Shown: positions 18,568-28,736, numbered from the stretch's first letter. The stretch is 64,000 nt of DNA from Porphyromonadaceae bacterium UBA7332 (GCA_002471225.1 DKPO01000008.1:1-64000); one strand, 5' to 3'. The notes: generated by a model not told the origin, from the sequence alone. Translations and numbers: made by a program.

Positions 18568-21500
18568 ATGAAACACAATTACAGAACGTCCCTTTTATTG
18601 TTATTACTTTCTTCGGCATCTCTGAGTGCTCAGGAATATAAATCTTTAGCAGGAGACTGGAAATTTAAACTTGATGACCAAGACAGAGGAGTCCATGAAA
18701 AATGGTATAAAACGACATTAGATCAGCAAATTGCTCTACCCGGTACTACAGATGAGGCAGGATATGGAACTAAAACCTCCGGATCTGATTTTGGAATTCT
18801 GACTCGCGCATATAAATATTATGGTCCGGCCTGGTATCAACAGGAAATTGAAATTCCGGAAGATTGGAGAAATAAACGGATCTTCCTCGAATTAGAAAGA
18901 GTCATGTGGGAATCAAAAGTTTATCTTGATGATAAGGAATTTTCCACCCTGGACGCGCTTAACTCTCCTCATTTGCATGATTTGGGATATATCAGGCCCG
19001 GAAAACATCAATTGACTATCCGTGTAAATAATGATTTGATTCATAATATTGGAGATAAAGGACATGCCTACACAGAATATACCCAAAGTATATGGAATGG
19101 TATTGTTGGTAGTATTCAATTGGTCGCAAAAGATCCGGTAAGATTTTCTTCGCCTCGTTTGGAAACTTATGTTTCTGAATCATTTTTATTGATTCAGGAT
19201 TCTGTCATTAATGAAACATCAAAGCCTAAGCTTATAAATCTTCTTGTTACATTGCGGGAAAGAGGGAAGAATGAGATAGTTCAATCTCAGACGTACACTT
19301 TCAAAGTTCCGGTAGGTAAATATCCGATAGATCTGAAATTACCGGTTGCTAAGGAGATAAAGCTTTGGGATGATATGAATCCTAATCTTTATGATATCTC
19401 TCTTTCATTGCAAGATTCAAAAGATCCATTGAAAAAATATGATCAGGTTAAACAAGAGATAGGATTCCGGGAAATATCTACCGAAAAATCAAAAATCATA
19501 ATCAACGGAGAACCTGTCTTTTTACGGGGAAATCTGGATTGTGTTCATTTTCCTATTACAGGATATCCGTCTTGTAAAGTCGAAGATTGGGAACGTATTT
19601 TCCGGATATATAAATCTTATGGATTAAATCATGCAAGATTTCATTCATGGTGTCCTCCGAAAGCAGCTTTTATTGCTGCTGATCGGATAGGTATTTATCT
19701 TCAACCCGAAGCAATCTGGATTGACTGGTGGATGACTAATACTCCCGATGACAGACCTGAAATGCAGACGAAAGGAAAACCGGAAGGTTTAGGTAAAAAT
19801 ATATCTGCTGATACATTTACGCAAGCAGAATTAAGACGTATGGTTAAGGAGTATGGCAATCATGCTTCATTTGCAATGATGTGTATCGGAAATGAATTAG
19901 GTAATTCTGATTTTGACGTAATGCAGACATGGATTGAACCGTATCGGAAGGAAGATAAACGGAGGATCTATGCTGTATCTACTGCGCGTAAAATAATGCC
20001 GGTAGATCAGTTTATGGCAACTCATTATTTACCTGGTATCGGTAGTACAAGAGGATTAAAAGGCGGTGCATCTACTGATTGGGATTTTGAAGATATATAT
20101 GAAAAATCTGAGATACCCCTTATTGCTCATGAAATCGGCCAATGGCCTGTATATCCCAGATGGAGCGAAATCAAAAAATATACCGGGACATTAAAGGCCA
20201 GAAATATGGAAGAATTCCGGATGCAGGCAAAGAAAAATAATATTGATACTCAGAATGAAGATTTTGTGAAAGCGTCAGGAGCTTTAAATCAGATCATGTA
20301 CAAATACGAAATAGAATCCTTCCTTCGTACATCTTCGTGTGCCGGAATACAACTGCTTAGCTTGCAGGATTATCAGGGACAAGGTGAAGCCTTAATCGGG
20401 TGGCTGGATGCTTTTTATGATTCGAAGGGAATTACTTCTCCTGAGAAATTCAGAATGCATCATGATACAACAGTAACTTTGCTTCGTATTCCGAAATTTG
20501 TTTGGGAAAATGATGAAGTACTGACAGCAAGAATGCAATTGGCTCATTATGGAAATTCAGATATTTCAGATGAAATAGACTGGAGTATAAATTATCCGAA
20601 TGGTATTATATATGCTTCCGGCAATTTACCTTCGCGTAAATATAAAAGAGGAAGCTCAGCTATTATAGATAGCATCAGAGTACCACTTAATCAAATAAAA
20701 GAAGCTACAGAATTAACGGTTTCGCTATCTCTCAAAAACCATTCAATAGTGAATAAATGGAATGTTTGGGTATATCCTTCATCACAACAAAACGTTGAAG
20801 GAGAGGTTTTAGTCAGAGAACGTTTGGACGATTCAACACTTAAGGATTTATATAACGGTGCAAAAGTATTGCTGGACGCATCTTCTTTAGGAAATGAAGA
20901 GACAATGGATTTGCTGAGCTTTTATCCGTTATACTGGTCTTTGACATTTTTCCCGGGACAGGGAAAGAATACGATCGGACTTTTAGTAAAGGATCGTCAT
21001 TCTGCTTTAAAATATTTCCCTACTGATTTCCATAGTGACTGGCAATGGCAACAGCTTTATAAAAATGCGCGTGGTTTTTACTTGAATGACTATCCGGCAG
21101 ATTATCAGGCTATAGCGCAGCCAATCGATGATTTTCATCGGAATAATAAACTAGGTGCTATATTTGAGGTGTGTGTTGGTAAAGGTAAGCTTCTGGTATC
21201 AGGATTTCCATTATCAGATAATACAAATCCGGTAGTCAGACAACTTAAGTATTCACTGCTGGAGTATATGAACAGCAAAGATTTTAAACCTCAGTTTGAG
21301 CCGACAGCTGATCATTTGAAAAAGATATTTACCTATAGAGAACCTGTAGTAAGTGAAGTTCCGAAAGAGTTTGATAATTCAATTTTGTATATTGAATGTG
21401 CAGTCCTTAATCAAGAAAAGAATCAGAATATCACGTGGGATAAATCATTGGATAAAATAGTGACAAAAAAAGAAACTGCTTACAATGTTAGCTGTGACGG

Positions 21501-21804
21501 AGTTTGGAGTGATGACTCAGGCAATGCGTGGCACGGTAAATCCATAGACGTGAATATAAAATGTCCTCAGGGGATGATCGGCTCATTATATGTATTTTTT
21601 GAAGATTGGAATAATAATGGGAGGACGGGATCTATTCGCTTTGAAGGACGGGATTTTGATTTGCCGACTCACAATGACGGGGGCAAGTGGGTGAAACTTC
21701 ATGTTATGCGAGAAGATTCAAATGACGGGTCATTAAGTTTAAGTACAAAATCATTAACCGGCCCAAATCTTATGATATCTAAAATGGTTCTTCTGGAAGA
21801 TTAA
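18568..21804 (+). CDS. Secreted glycoside hydrolase family 2 enzyme
   Basis: The 1078-residue product has a signal peptide to about residue 21, a jelly-roll sugar-binding domain (about 25-190), an immunoglobulin-like domain (about 195-300) and a TIM barrel (about 305-560). CIGNELGN places the likely acid/base at Glu443, and LIAHEIGQW places the likely nucleophile at Glu522. A long C-terminal part of about 500 residues is beta-rich and may bind substrate or the cell surface. GH2 includes beta-galactosidases, beta-mannosidases and beta-glucuronidases; which activity applies here cannot be decided. Its position after the sulfatase suggests it acts on the desulfated product. Confidence 0.85.
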   Translation: MKHNYRTSLLLLLLSSASLSAQEYKSLAGDWKFKLDDQDRGVHEKWYKTTLDQQIALPGTTDEAGYGTKTSGSDFGILTRAYKYYGPAWYQQEIEIPEDWRNKRIFLELERVMWESKVYLDDKEFSTLDALNSPHLHDLGYIRPGKHQLTIRVNNDLIHNIGDKGHAYTEYTQSIWNGIVGSIQLVAKDPVRFSSPRLETYVSESFLLIQDSVINETSKPKLINLLVTLRERGKNEIVQSQTYTFKVPVGKYPIDLKLPVAKEIKLWDDMNPNLYDISLSLQDSKDPLKKYDQVKQEIGFREISTEKSKIIINGEPVFLRGNLDCVHFPITGYPSCKVEDWERIFRIYKSYGLNHARFHSWCPPKAAFIAADRIGIYLQPEAIWIDWWMTNTPDDRPEMQTKGKPEGLGKNISADTFTQAELRRMVKEYGNHASFAMMCIGNELGNSDFDVMQTWIEPYRKEDKRRIYAVSTARKIMPVDQFMATHYLPGIGSTRGLKGGASTDWDFEDIYEKSEIPLIAHEIGQWPVYPRWSEIKKYTGTLKARNMEEFRMQAKKNNIDTQNEDFVKASGALNQIMYKYEIESFLRTSSCAGIQLLSLQDYQGQGEALIGWLDAFYDSKGITSPEKFRMHHDTTVTLLRIPKFVWENDEVLTARMQLAHYGNSDISDEIDWSINYPNGIIYASGNLPSRKYKRGSSAIIDSIRVPLNQIKEATELTVSLSLKNHSIVNKWNVWVYPSSQQNVEGEVLVRERLDDSTLKDLYNGAKVLLDASSLGNEETMDLLSFYPLYWSLTFFPGQGKNTIGLLVKDRHSALKYFPTDFHSDWQWQQLYKNARGFYLNDYPADYQAIAQPIDDFHRNNKLGAIFEVCVGKGKLLVSGFPLSDNTNPVVRQLKYSLLEYMNSKDFKPQFEPTADHLKKIFTYREPVVSEVPKEFDNSILYIECAVLNQEKNQNITWDKSLDKIVTKKETAYNVSCDGVWSDDSGNAWHGKSIDVNIKCPQGMIGSLYVFFEDWNNNGRTGSIRFEGRDFDLPTHNDGGKWVKLHVMREDSNDGSLSLSTKSLTGPNLMISKMVLLED

Positions 21805-21850
21805 ATATTATTTTAATTTTCAATTAACTTATTTAAAATGCTTATATCCT

Positions 21851-21858
21851 TATATTTG
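21851..21858 (+). promoter_or_regulatory. Putative -7 box for the DUF4954 gene
   Basis: TATATTTG matches the Bacteroidetes -7 consensus TAnnTTTG exactly. No good -33 TTTG is visible at the right distance. If used, transcription would start near 21865 and give a leader of about 120 bases that contains the hairpin at 21918-21965. Confidence 0.45.
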
Positions 21859-21917
21859 CGATTAATTATCAAATGCTGCTACAGTCAGGATCTTGATAAA
21901 TCAAATATCTGATATAC

Positions 21918-21965
21918 GAACTCATCTTCAAACTGAGTATTATTTATCAGTTTGGGGATGAGTTC
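21918..21965 (+). promoter_or_regulatory. Long hairpin in the leader of the DUF4954 gene
   Basis: Arms 21918-21936 and 21947-21965 form 19 consecutive pairs including two G-U pairs, with a 10-base loop. It ends 19 bases before the ATG at 21985. The following sequence is only moderately T-rich, so this may be a terminator for the GH2 gene or, given the -7 box upstream, a structured 5' leader. Confidence 0.55.
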
Positions 21966-21984
21966 TTAATTTAATTATATTAAT

Positions 21985-23958
21985 ATGAGAAATTTAACTC
22001 AGCATGAAATTGACTCACTGATAGTCAATCAATGTGTGGCAGAAGATTGGACTCAAATCTTAGTGTCAGAGGATTTTTCCCCGGAACATATTTGGTCTGC
22101 CCGATTTTCGGGACAGGTTAAATTGGGGTGTTTTGAAAAAGTATTTGAATTAGCCGGAGGACTTCGCCGGCATTCAGGGATCAGGAATGTTACGATTCAT
22201 CAATGTGAAATAGGTAACAACGTATTGATTGAAAATGTAGCTAATCATATATCTAATTATCGGATAGGGGATGATTGCTATATCCAGAATGTAAATGTAA
22301 TAGCAGTCGAAGAACGCTCTGCTTTTGGAAATGAAGTGAAAGTAAAAGTATTAAATGAAACCGGTGGGCGCGAAGTTCCCATTTATAACGAGCTTTCCTC
22401 TTCATTAGCTTACATCTTAGCGATGTACAGACATAAAACTCAGCTGATAAATAACTTGTTTGAAAGTATCAGTAATTATGCTGAGGTGAACTCTTCAGCT
22501 ATGGGGGTAATAGGGCAGGGAGTAAAAATACTTAATACAGGAACAATCAAACATGTGAATATTGGTCCGTTTACCAAAATAGTGAATACTTCACGACTCG
22601 AGAACGGGACAATAAATAGTAATATTGAAGCTCCTGTATATGTAGGTGATAGTGTAATCGCAACTGATTTTATTTTCTCGTCTGGCAGTCATATTGCAGA
22701 TGCGGCTAAACTGGTGCGGTGTTTTATTGGACAGGCTTGTCATGTATCTCATAATTTCTCTGCTCATGACACTTTAATGTTCGCAAATTGCTCATTTGAG
22801 AACGGTGAAGCTTGTTCTGTTTTTGCAGGTCCCTTTACCGTATCATCACATAAATCAAGTTTGCTTATCGCAGGAATGTTTTCGTTTCTTAATGCAGGAA
22901 GTGGTTCTAATCAGAGTAACCATATGTATAAATTGGGTCCGATACATCAGGGTATTATTGAAAGAGGATCCAAAACGACCAGTGATTCCTATATTTTGTG
23001 GCCAGCAAAAGTCGGAGCGTTTTCCTTAGTAATGGGCAGACATTACCGACATGCAGATACGACAGATTTCCCATTTTCTTATTTGATAGAGAAATCGGAT
23101 GAAACTTACCTGATACCGGGTGTAAATCTGCGCAGTGTCGGTACGATTCGTGATGCCAGAAAATGGCCGACAAGGGATAAAAGAAAAGATTCGCAATGCC
23201 TTGATATGATTAATTTTAATCTGTTGAGCCCTTATACAATAGGGAAAATGATTCGTGGACGTAAACAATTAATGAACTTACGTGATATTGCCGGAGATAC
23301 GCCAGATGTTTATGCAATGTCCAGTGTGCGTATTAAGAATGCTTCTTTGCGTAATGGTATAAATTTATATGATCGGGGTATTGTAAAGTTTCTGGGTAAC
23401 TCTTTGATTCATCGGTTGGGTAATAAGACTTATAAGAGTATAGAGGAGGTCCGTTTGGCTTTAGAGCCTACACATCATGCCGGCGAAGGAATATGGGTTG
23501 ATTTATCGGGATTAATCTTACCCAAATCGGAAGTAGACAAACTTATAAGTAAAATTGAAAAGAAAGAAATATCGCTATCTGAAGTTGAATATGTATTAAA
23601 GCAATTACATACTGAATATTATGATATGGAATGGACCTGGGCTTATCATGTGATAGAGGAATATTATGGTCTATCCTTTGCTTCAATCACGATAGACGAA
23701 ATCCGCGAGATTATTCATAAATGGAAAACAGCCGTATTATCTTTAGATGAAATGCTATATAAAGATGCGATGAAAGAGTTTTCCATCACATCAATGATTG
23801 GTTTTGGTATGGATGGAGCTGAAATAGATAAGTTGCGTGACTTTGAATCTGTAAGAGGATCATTTGATGCAGATCCGTTTGTCGAAGCAGTTCGCGATCA
23901 TATTAAAGTTAAATCGGCTTTAGCTGATCAGATATTGATAAATCTTTCAAATGTATAA
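21985..23958 (+). CDS. DUF4954 family protein with left-handed beta-helix character
   Basis: The 657-residue product lacks a signal peptide, so it is probably cytoplasmic. It has many hexapeptide-like turns such as IRNVTIHQCEIGNNVLIENV and ISNYRIGDDCYIQNVN, as in UDP-GlcNAc pyrophosphorylase/acyltransferase beta-helix proteins. The overall sequence matches the Bacteroidetes DUF4954 family, whose biochemical role is not established. The C-terminal 150 residues are alpha-helical. It stands alone between a leader hairpin and a strong terminator. A sugar-nucleotide role would be guesswork. Confidence 0.8.
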   Translation: MRNLTQHEIDSLIVNQCVAEDWTQILVSEDFSPEHIWSARFSGQVKLGCFEKVFELAGGLRRHSGIRNVTIHQCEIGNNVLIENVANHISNYRIGDDCYIQNVNVIAVEERSAFGNEVKVKVLNETGGREVPIYNELSSSLAYILAMYRHKTQLINNLFESISNYAEVNSSAMGVIGQGVKILNTGTIKHVNIGPFTKIVNTSRLENGTINSNIEAPVYVGDSVIATDFIFSSGSHIADAAKLVRCFIGQACHVSHNFSAHDTLMFANCSFENGEACSVFAGPFTVSSHKSSLLIAGMFSFLNAGSGSNQSNHMYKLGPIHQGIIERGSKTTSDSYILWPAKVGAFSLVMGRHYRHADTTDFPFSYLIEKSDETYLIPGVNLRSVGTIRDARKWPTRDKRKDSQCLDMINFNLLSPYTIGKMIRGRKQLMNLRDIAGDTPDVYAMSSVRIKNASLRNGINLYDRGIVKFLGNSLIHRLGNKTYKSIEEVRLALEPTHHAGEGIWVDLSGLILPKSEVDKLISKIEKKEISLSEVEYVLKQLHTEYYDMEWTWAYHVIEEYYGLSFASITIDEIREIIHKWKTAVLSLDEMLYKDAMKEFSITSMIGFGMDGAEIDKLRDFESVRGSFDADPFVEAVRDHIKVKSALADQILINLSNV

Positions 23959-23980
23959 GTAGCTGTATTTGAAATAAATG

Positions 23981-24019
23981 ATCCCCCAAAGAGCCTGACT
24001 TGAAGCTTTTTGGGGGATT
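23981..24019. terminator. Bidirectional terminator between convergent genes
   Basis: ATCCCCCAAAGAGC pairs with the downstream copy ending TTTTTGGGGGAT across a loop of about nine bases, with the five-G/five-C core giving a very stable stem. It lies 23 bases after the DUF4954 stop and 11 bases after the stop of the minus-strand GH2 gene, so it can serve both. Confidence 0.85.
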
Positions 24020-24029
24020 TGTTTTGTGT

Positions 24030-26939
24030 TTAGATGTAGCAGGATATTTCGGCTAATCCAGCTCTGCCTTCAGAAGCATTTTCAATAATCACTCTGATAT
24101 ATTTGATCTCTTTATTCAAGCGGACAGGTTTAAACTCCCATCCCGTACACTCCCCTGAGTAAAAAGGAGTCCACGTATTTCCATCTTCCGAAATCTCGAC
24201 TTTATGTTTATAAGAAGAACTATCTTTTTGAAAACGTATACGTGTGGCTGAAACGTTTTGTTGTTTATCCAGTTCTATAATGATGGTTTGTGGAAATTCA
24301 TCTTCTCCTGCAATCCACCATGTGAAATCATTCCTGTCAATTAAATGTTCAGCCTCATAACCTTTTTGTTCAGAACTGACAGTTACTTGTTTGATCGTTG
24401 CCTGCTCTCTGGCTAAAATTTGTCTGTCCCAGCGGGTAGGTTTCACTACGACACCCTGTTCTTCATCGCCATTAAATTGGTTATGTTTACCATCAGGGAC
24501 ATGAGATCCGCTGTAAGGATAGGACATAATCTCTTTTCTTCCACTTTGCAAACCTGTAGCATGAGCTTTAATCGTAATTTTACCTGCCTTTTTGGTACAT
24601 CGGATGAATGCAAAGCCTATTCCTCCTTCTGTTTTCTGTGGATTGATACCTATACGTTTAATCTGGTCTCCGATCAAACTTCCTTCTCCTGATACTTCAA
24701 TCTCTATGGTTGTGTCGCGGTTTTTAACAAGACTTCCATATTTGTCTGTTATCTTAAAGTACACGGGGATCATGTCATTGCCATCGGCAATAGGTCTGAC
24801 AGGATAGTCCGGAATATAAACTTCTATTTTTTCGGCAGCTTCGGGCGTACGTACCCGATGCAAAACAACCTCTTTCTTATTGATATATCCGATAGCTTTG
24901 AGTTCTCCTGCTTCATAGTTTCCGGCATTAAAAACAAAGCAGGGACTACCGCCTTTTTCAACGGTCCATTCGTAATTTGCTTTTGCTTCCTCGCGACTTT
25001 TTCGATCTATTAATTTACCATTTCTGAAAAGAGCAACTTCATCACAATTAGAATAAACCGGAATTTCTGTTGTCGCAGTCGCTAAAGAAGATGATGAGTT
25101 ATCAGAACCAATATAGATCATAGGACCGTTATAGAGCCTTTTTTGCGAAATCTGGTAAGGCCGCATACTTTGCATCATATAATAGCTTTGTTTGGGATAG
25201 CGGTTTACATCTACCACACCACAGAACATAGTTTCTTCTTCAGCACCACGAGCATAATCATTATAACTCCATAAGAAATGACCGCCCATATTAGGATTTG
25301 CATCCAGCATACACCAGTCAAAATATCCCTCGCCATTTAATTGTTTATAACGTCCGCGGCATTGACGGTATTGTTCATCACTGTTTTCATCTGCCCGCAC
25401 GCGTGGCTTTTCACCTACGCCATCTCCCCATTCTCTCGTAAATAAAGGCTTTAATACCAGTTGATCATTCGGATCATTACTCATAACGTTCCCATCTTTA
25501 GGGTAATTGGAAACTTGCTTATAGAAAACATCATAAAACGGAAGTGTCTGTTCATGACTCAGATAGTCTCCCGAAGTATAAAACTGATCTCCGGGATACT
25601 CTTCATGTGCTGCCTGATAGATTTGCTCTACAACTTCTAGTGGATAGTGGGTTTCATTCAATGCTGTTTCCCACAGAATTACAGATGGTCTGTTCCTGTC
25701 TCTTCGGATCATTTGACGGGTTACATTGTCAAGGCGTTGAATAAAAACAGAGTCATGAGTGAAATGTTGCCATCCGGGAACACAGCTTACAACGAGCAGG
25801 CCATGTTTGTCGCACGCTTTCAGAAATGCAGGATCGTGTGGATAATGAGCTGCGCGGACAGCATTATAACCTCCCCGTTTCATATCAATTACATCCCGTT
25901 CTTGCATAGAATTTGACGCAGCATCTCCGACATGAGGAAATGACTGATGTCTGTTCGCTCCGATTAAATATAGTTTTTCTCCGTTAATGGAGAACCCATC
26001 TTCTTTTGTGTAGTTAATTCGTCTTAATCCTATCTGCTCGGAATGTTTGTCGATTATTTTATTGTTGACAATTATATATGATTCAATAGTGTACAAATAA
26101 GGATTGTATGGATGCCATAAATTGGGTGTTTTAACATAAAGGGTTTGATTGATGTTTTTATCGGTTTGATGAGTTAGGGTCAGTTTCGAATCTTCGCGGG
26201 CAACTTGTTTCCCTTTTTGATCCTTTATAATAGTCATCAGAGTCATTGTTTCGTTCTGATTCCTTCCATTAAAAATATTTGTCTGTACATTTACTTCTGC
26301 AGACTCTTTGTCAATTTTCGGATAGGTGACGAATACTCCCGATGTTTTACTATTAGTTTCCAGAGGATCAGTTATATGCAAAGGATCAGTTATGACCATA
26401 GTGACATCGCGGTAAATACCGCTGTAGTAATAGAAATCCATTCTGTCCTGAGGTTTGGCAGGTGGAGTCAAAGGATCGTATTCAGCTGATACACGTACAG
26501 CCAGAACATTATTTTCATCATTCCATTTCAGGTGATCGGTAAGATCCACGACGAAACCCATATATCCTCCGGCATTTTGTTTTAATAAAGTGTCGTTCAG
26601 ATAAACGTCACAGTTTGTCATAACTCCTTCAAAAGATAGAGCTATGCGCTTTCCCCGGTACGTTTCAGGTAGCTTAAAGTAGCGTCTGTACCAACCAACA
26701 CCATCATAGATGATATCACCGCCACAATGTTTCTTTTCTAATTGCATAATATGCGGAAGTGTACTGGCGATCCATTTCTGATCATCCAGATCAGAGCGCT
26801 GACCTCCGATAGTATCTCCCCGCCAAAATGCCCAATCAGTATTCATATTTAATTCAATACGGGATTCCGTCTGGCAGGAAAAAAAAAGTAAAACTGCAAA
26901 AGCAGTAATCAGAAAATGTGTAATTCTGGTCTTATCCAT
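24030..26939 (-). CDS. GH2 lipoprotein (beta-galactosidase-like) with C-terminal discoidin domain
   Basis: The 969-residue product has a lipobox FFSC with Cys22. The three N-terminal GH2 domains run to about residue 310, and the barrel holds Glu429 in the stretch ALNET (likely acid/base, after RDRNRPSVILWET) and Glu503 in LFTREWGDG (likely nucleophile). Residues about 640-810 are immunoglobulin-like and about 835-969 look like an F5/8 type C (discoidin) sugar-binding module (VTVSSEQKGYEAEHLIDRN). The lipid anchor suggests surface or periplasmic action. It is unlike the other GH2 of this window in domain make-up, so the two probably cut different linkages. Confidence 0.88.
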   Translation of the reverse strand: MDKTRITHFLITAFAVLLFFSCQTESRIELNMNTDWAFWRGDTIGGQRSDLDDQKWIASTLPHIMQLEKKHCGGDIIYDGVGWYRRYFKLPETYRGKRIALSFEGVMTNCDVYLNDTLLKQNAGGYMGFVVDLTDHLKWNDENNVLAVRVSAEYDPLTPPAKPQDRMDFYYYSGIYRDVTMVITDPLHITDPLETNSKTSGVFVTYPKIDKESAEVNVQTNIFNGRNQNETMTLMTIIKDQKGKQVAREDSKLTLTHQTDKNINQTLYVKTPNLWHPYNPYLYTIESYIIVNNKIIDKHSEQIGLRRINYTKEDGFSINGEKLYLIGANRHQSFPHVGDAASNSMQERDVIDMKRGGYNAVRAAHYPHDPAFLKACDKHGLLVVSCVPGWQHFTHDSVFIQRLDNVTRQMIRRDRNRPSVILWETALNETHYPLEVVEQIYQAAHEEYPGDQFYTSGDYLSHEQTLPFYDVFYKQVSNYPKDGNVMSNDPNDQLVLKPLFTREWGDGVGEKPRVRADENSDEQYRQCRGRYKQLNGEGYFDWCMLDANPNMGGHFLWSYNDYARGAEEETMFCGVVDVNRYPKQSYYMMQSMRPYQISQKRLYNGPMIYIGSDNSSSSLATATTEIPVYSNCDEVALFRNGKLIDRKSREEAKANYEWTVEKGGSPCFVFNAGNYEAGELKAIGYINKKEVVLHRVRTPEAAEKIEVYIPDYPVRPIADGNDMIPVYFKITDKYGSLVKNRDTTIEIEVSGEGSLIGDQIKRIGINPQKTEGGIGFAFIRCTKKAGKITIKAHATGLQSGRKEIMSYPYSGSHVPDGKHNQFNGDEEQGVVVKPTRWDRQILAREQATIKQVTVSSEQKGYEAEHLIDRNDFTWWIAGEDEFPQTIIIELDKQQNVSATRIRFQKDSSSYKHKVEISEDGNTWTPFYSGECTGWEFKPVRLNKEIKYIRVIIENASEGRAGLAEISCYI

Positions 26940-27401
26940 GGGTTATTTAAATGTTTTTCGTTTGATTTTCTTAAATCAAATGCAGGTTAATGAAATAAAA
27001 GGCTGATAAATTATAAGCCGTAAAGATTAAAACTTCTCTCAAGTGTAAATATAGTAAATTTTATATAAATAACTATGATTTGAAAATATTCCTCTGGCAA
27101 GTAAAATGAAACAAATGGGTGTTTGCATGTTTAAAGTAGATCTTATGTGAAAGAGAAAAGACGAAATTCATGAAAACGTTAGATGTAACTGTCATTTTGA
27201 TATTTTTCTAATCGTTCAGAATACGTTATTTGCGAGTGATGTTCATTAAGCCAGGTTCTAAGCTTAGTATTTGTGTTTAGTATAAGTTGTTGGTATTTAA
27301 TAAATTGAGAGGTATTGATTGACGGATAGACTCTCTTTTTGAAGTTTTTCTATATTTACGTAACGAAACTCTCTTGTTTTCGCGAAGAAATACCTTTTTC
27401 T

Positions 27402-27461
27402 GTGATTTTAAATACGAATGAAAATTCAGAAAGATACGTATGTAAATATTTTTTCGAACGT
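27402..27461 (+). repeat. Dispersed TACGTA-type repeat, copy A
   Basis: The core at 27434-27454 is identical over 21 bases to the minus strand of 49905-49925. The 32 bases upstream of the core align without gaps to the matching flank of the other copy, with 21 of 32 positions identical, and both cores are followed by an ACGTA motif. Both copies are intergenic, and I know of no established family to which they belong. Confidence 0.65.
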
Positions 27462-27490
27462 ATATCATTAAATTTATATACGTTCGAAAA
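27451..27490. repeat. Perfect 14-bp inverted repeat
   Basis: TTTTCGAACGTATA at 27451-27464 is mirrored by TATACGTTCGAAAA at 27477-27490 around a 12-base loop. It overlaps the end of the dispersed repeat copy. It could be a protein-binding site or a hairpin in RNA. It is more than 170 bases from the flanking esterase stop and is not a typical terminator. Confidence 0.7.
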
Positions 27491-27649
27491 TCTCAAACCT
27501 TCAGATCTTTGTTTAAAACGACCTTTTGCAGAGAAATTTCTTATAAGTTTTGCTATAAAATAGTTGTTTTTTTTATTAGCATAAAGTCAGGATATTCGCA
27601 TTTATTCTTTCTTTTTGCACGATGTGCTAAAGTTGATTTCTGGTATCTT

Positions 27650-28579
27650 TCAGTTATTTGTTTTCGCTTTTTGTAGTAAGAATAATACAGGTATTTGTAA
27701 TCTGTCTGCCCAATCATTTTCGGTATGAGACGTTCCGGGGTAATAATTAGTTGTCTTGAAAGGAAGTTTCCATCCCTGATTCCAGAATACTTCATCAATC
27801 TTATTTTGAAATGGGATATAGATTGCATCTAATGTTTCATTACCTAGATCCATATAAACTTTTCTTGTATTAGCCTCAGGTAGATGATCTTTCAGGTAGG
27901 CACAGAATGCAGGTGCAAAAATTTGTGCGTTATCACTAGTCAGAAGTTTCGAAGTTATCATAGGGCTGTGTATAGATAGACAGGCAGCACCCCCGAATAT
28001 ATCAGGATATTCACATAATCCGTATAAAGAAATTAATCCACCCATACTTGATCCCATTAAAAAAGTATGTTCTTTTTCAGGCTTAGTAGAGAAGTTTTTA
28101 TCTATAAAAGGTTTAAGTTCATTGACAATGAATGACAGATAATTGTCAGCGTTAAAACGGTCGAGATGAATACTTGTATCAGCTTTTTCTATTGATGAGA
28201 GATTTAAATAGGAGAGACTCTTTTGAGGAAAATAGTCATAGAATCGATCTTCGCTGATATTCCATATTCCTACAATGATGCAATTTTCAATTTTATCAGC
28301 TTTCAGCAATTTATCTATTGTATGATCGACATTCCATGCTTGTTTATTCCAGGTAGATGACGGATCGTACAACATTTGTCCGTCATGCATATATATGACA
28401 GAATAAGAATCCTTTTCAGAATAATTTTCGGGTATCCATATGTTGACATTTCGAGATTTAATATATTGGGAATCAAAGTTTTTATATTCTATAAGTTTTC
28501 CGTTATTTATTTTAATCTGAGCGAAACTGAGAAAAGGAAAAGCCAGACAAAAAAGTATAGTCAGAATTATTGTTTTCAT
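27650..28579 (-). CDS. Secreted esterase of the Esterase-D/putative esterase family
   Basis: The 309-residue product has a signal peptide ending near residue 20. HTFLMGSSMGG places the nucleophile at Ser178 in a GxSxG elbow, and the early segment VIYMHDGQMLYD and the late segment GTSHTENDWADR (candidate catalytic His) fit the PF00756 esterase fold. Such enzymes in Bacteroidetes remove acyl groups or cleave esters on glycans or siderophores. It lies downstream of the tyrosine phenol-lyase gene on the same strand but a terminator intervenes. The natural substrate is unknown. Confidence 0.8.
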   Translation of the reverse strand: MKTIILTILFCLAFPFLSFAQIKINNGKLIEYKNFDSQYIKSRNVNIWIPENYSEKDSYSVIYMHDGQMLYDPSSTWNKQAWNVDHTIDKLLKADKIENCIIVGIWNISEDRFYDYFPQKSLSYLNLSSIEKADTSIHLDRFNADNYLSFIVNELKPFIDKNFSTKPEKEHTFLMGSSMGGLISLYGLCEYPDIFGGAACLSIHSPMITSKLLTSDNAQIFAPAFCAYLKDHLPEANTRKVYMDLGNETLDAIYIPFQNKIDEVFWNQGWKLPFKTTNYYPGTSHTENDWADRLQIPVLFLLQKAKTNN

Positions 28580-28692
28580 AGAATTGTTTGTAATTTAAAT
28601 AGTTAGGTGAATATTATATCTATGTTTACAGATAAGATTTTTCGGGCTTTAAATATCCGGATATCGTTTATGGTATGTATTCTGAAAAAGTT

Positions 28693-28718
28693 AGGAGTAT
28701 CGAATATTCGATACTCCT
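28693..28718 (-). terminator. Palindromic terminator after tpl
   Basis: This is a perfect palindrome of 26 bases with 13-base arms (AGGAGTATCGAAT and its complement). On the minus strand it is followed by AACTTTTTC. It starts 19 bases downstream of the tpl stop codon. Confidence 0.7.
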
Positions 28719-28736
28719 TGATAAACTTTGATTTAG

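Larger units (their letters stand above)
26940..27649. other. Non-coding region with inverted repeat and dispersed repeat copy
   Basis: About 710 bases lie between the GH2 start and the esterase stop. Two short open frames (27277-27468 minus, 27339-27563 plus) show no family resemblance and have poor composition, so I do not call them. The stretch contains a perfect 14-bp inverted repeat at 27451-27490 and one copy of a dispersed repeat at about 27402-27461, both listed separately. Confidence 0.5.

Noticed and set aside
27277..27468. Small minus-strand gene of 63 residues
   Set aside because: Low-complexity Lys/Arg-rich translation in AT-rich spacer with no sign of selection or signals.
27339..27563. 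Small gene of 74 residues
   Set aside because: No family resemblance, odd composition, no ribosome binding or promoter support, and it overlaps the dispersed repeat and inverted repeat.
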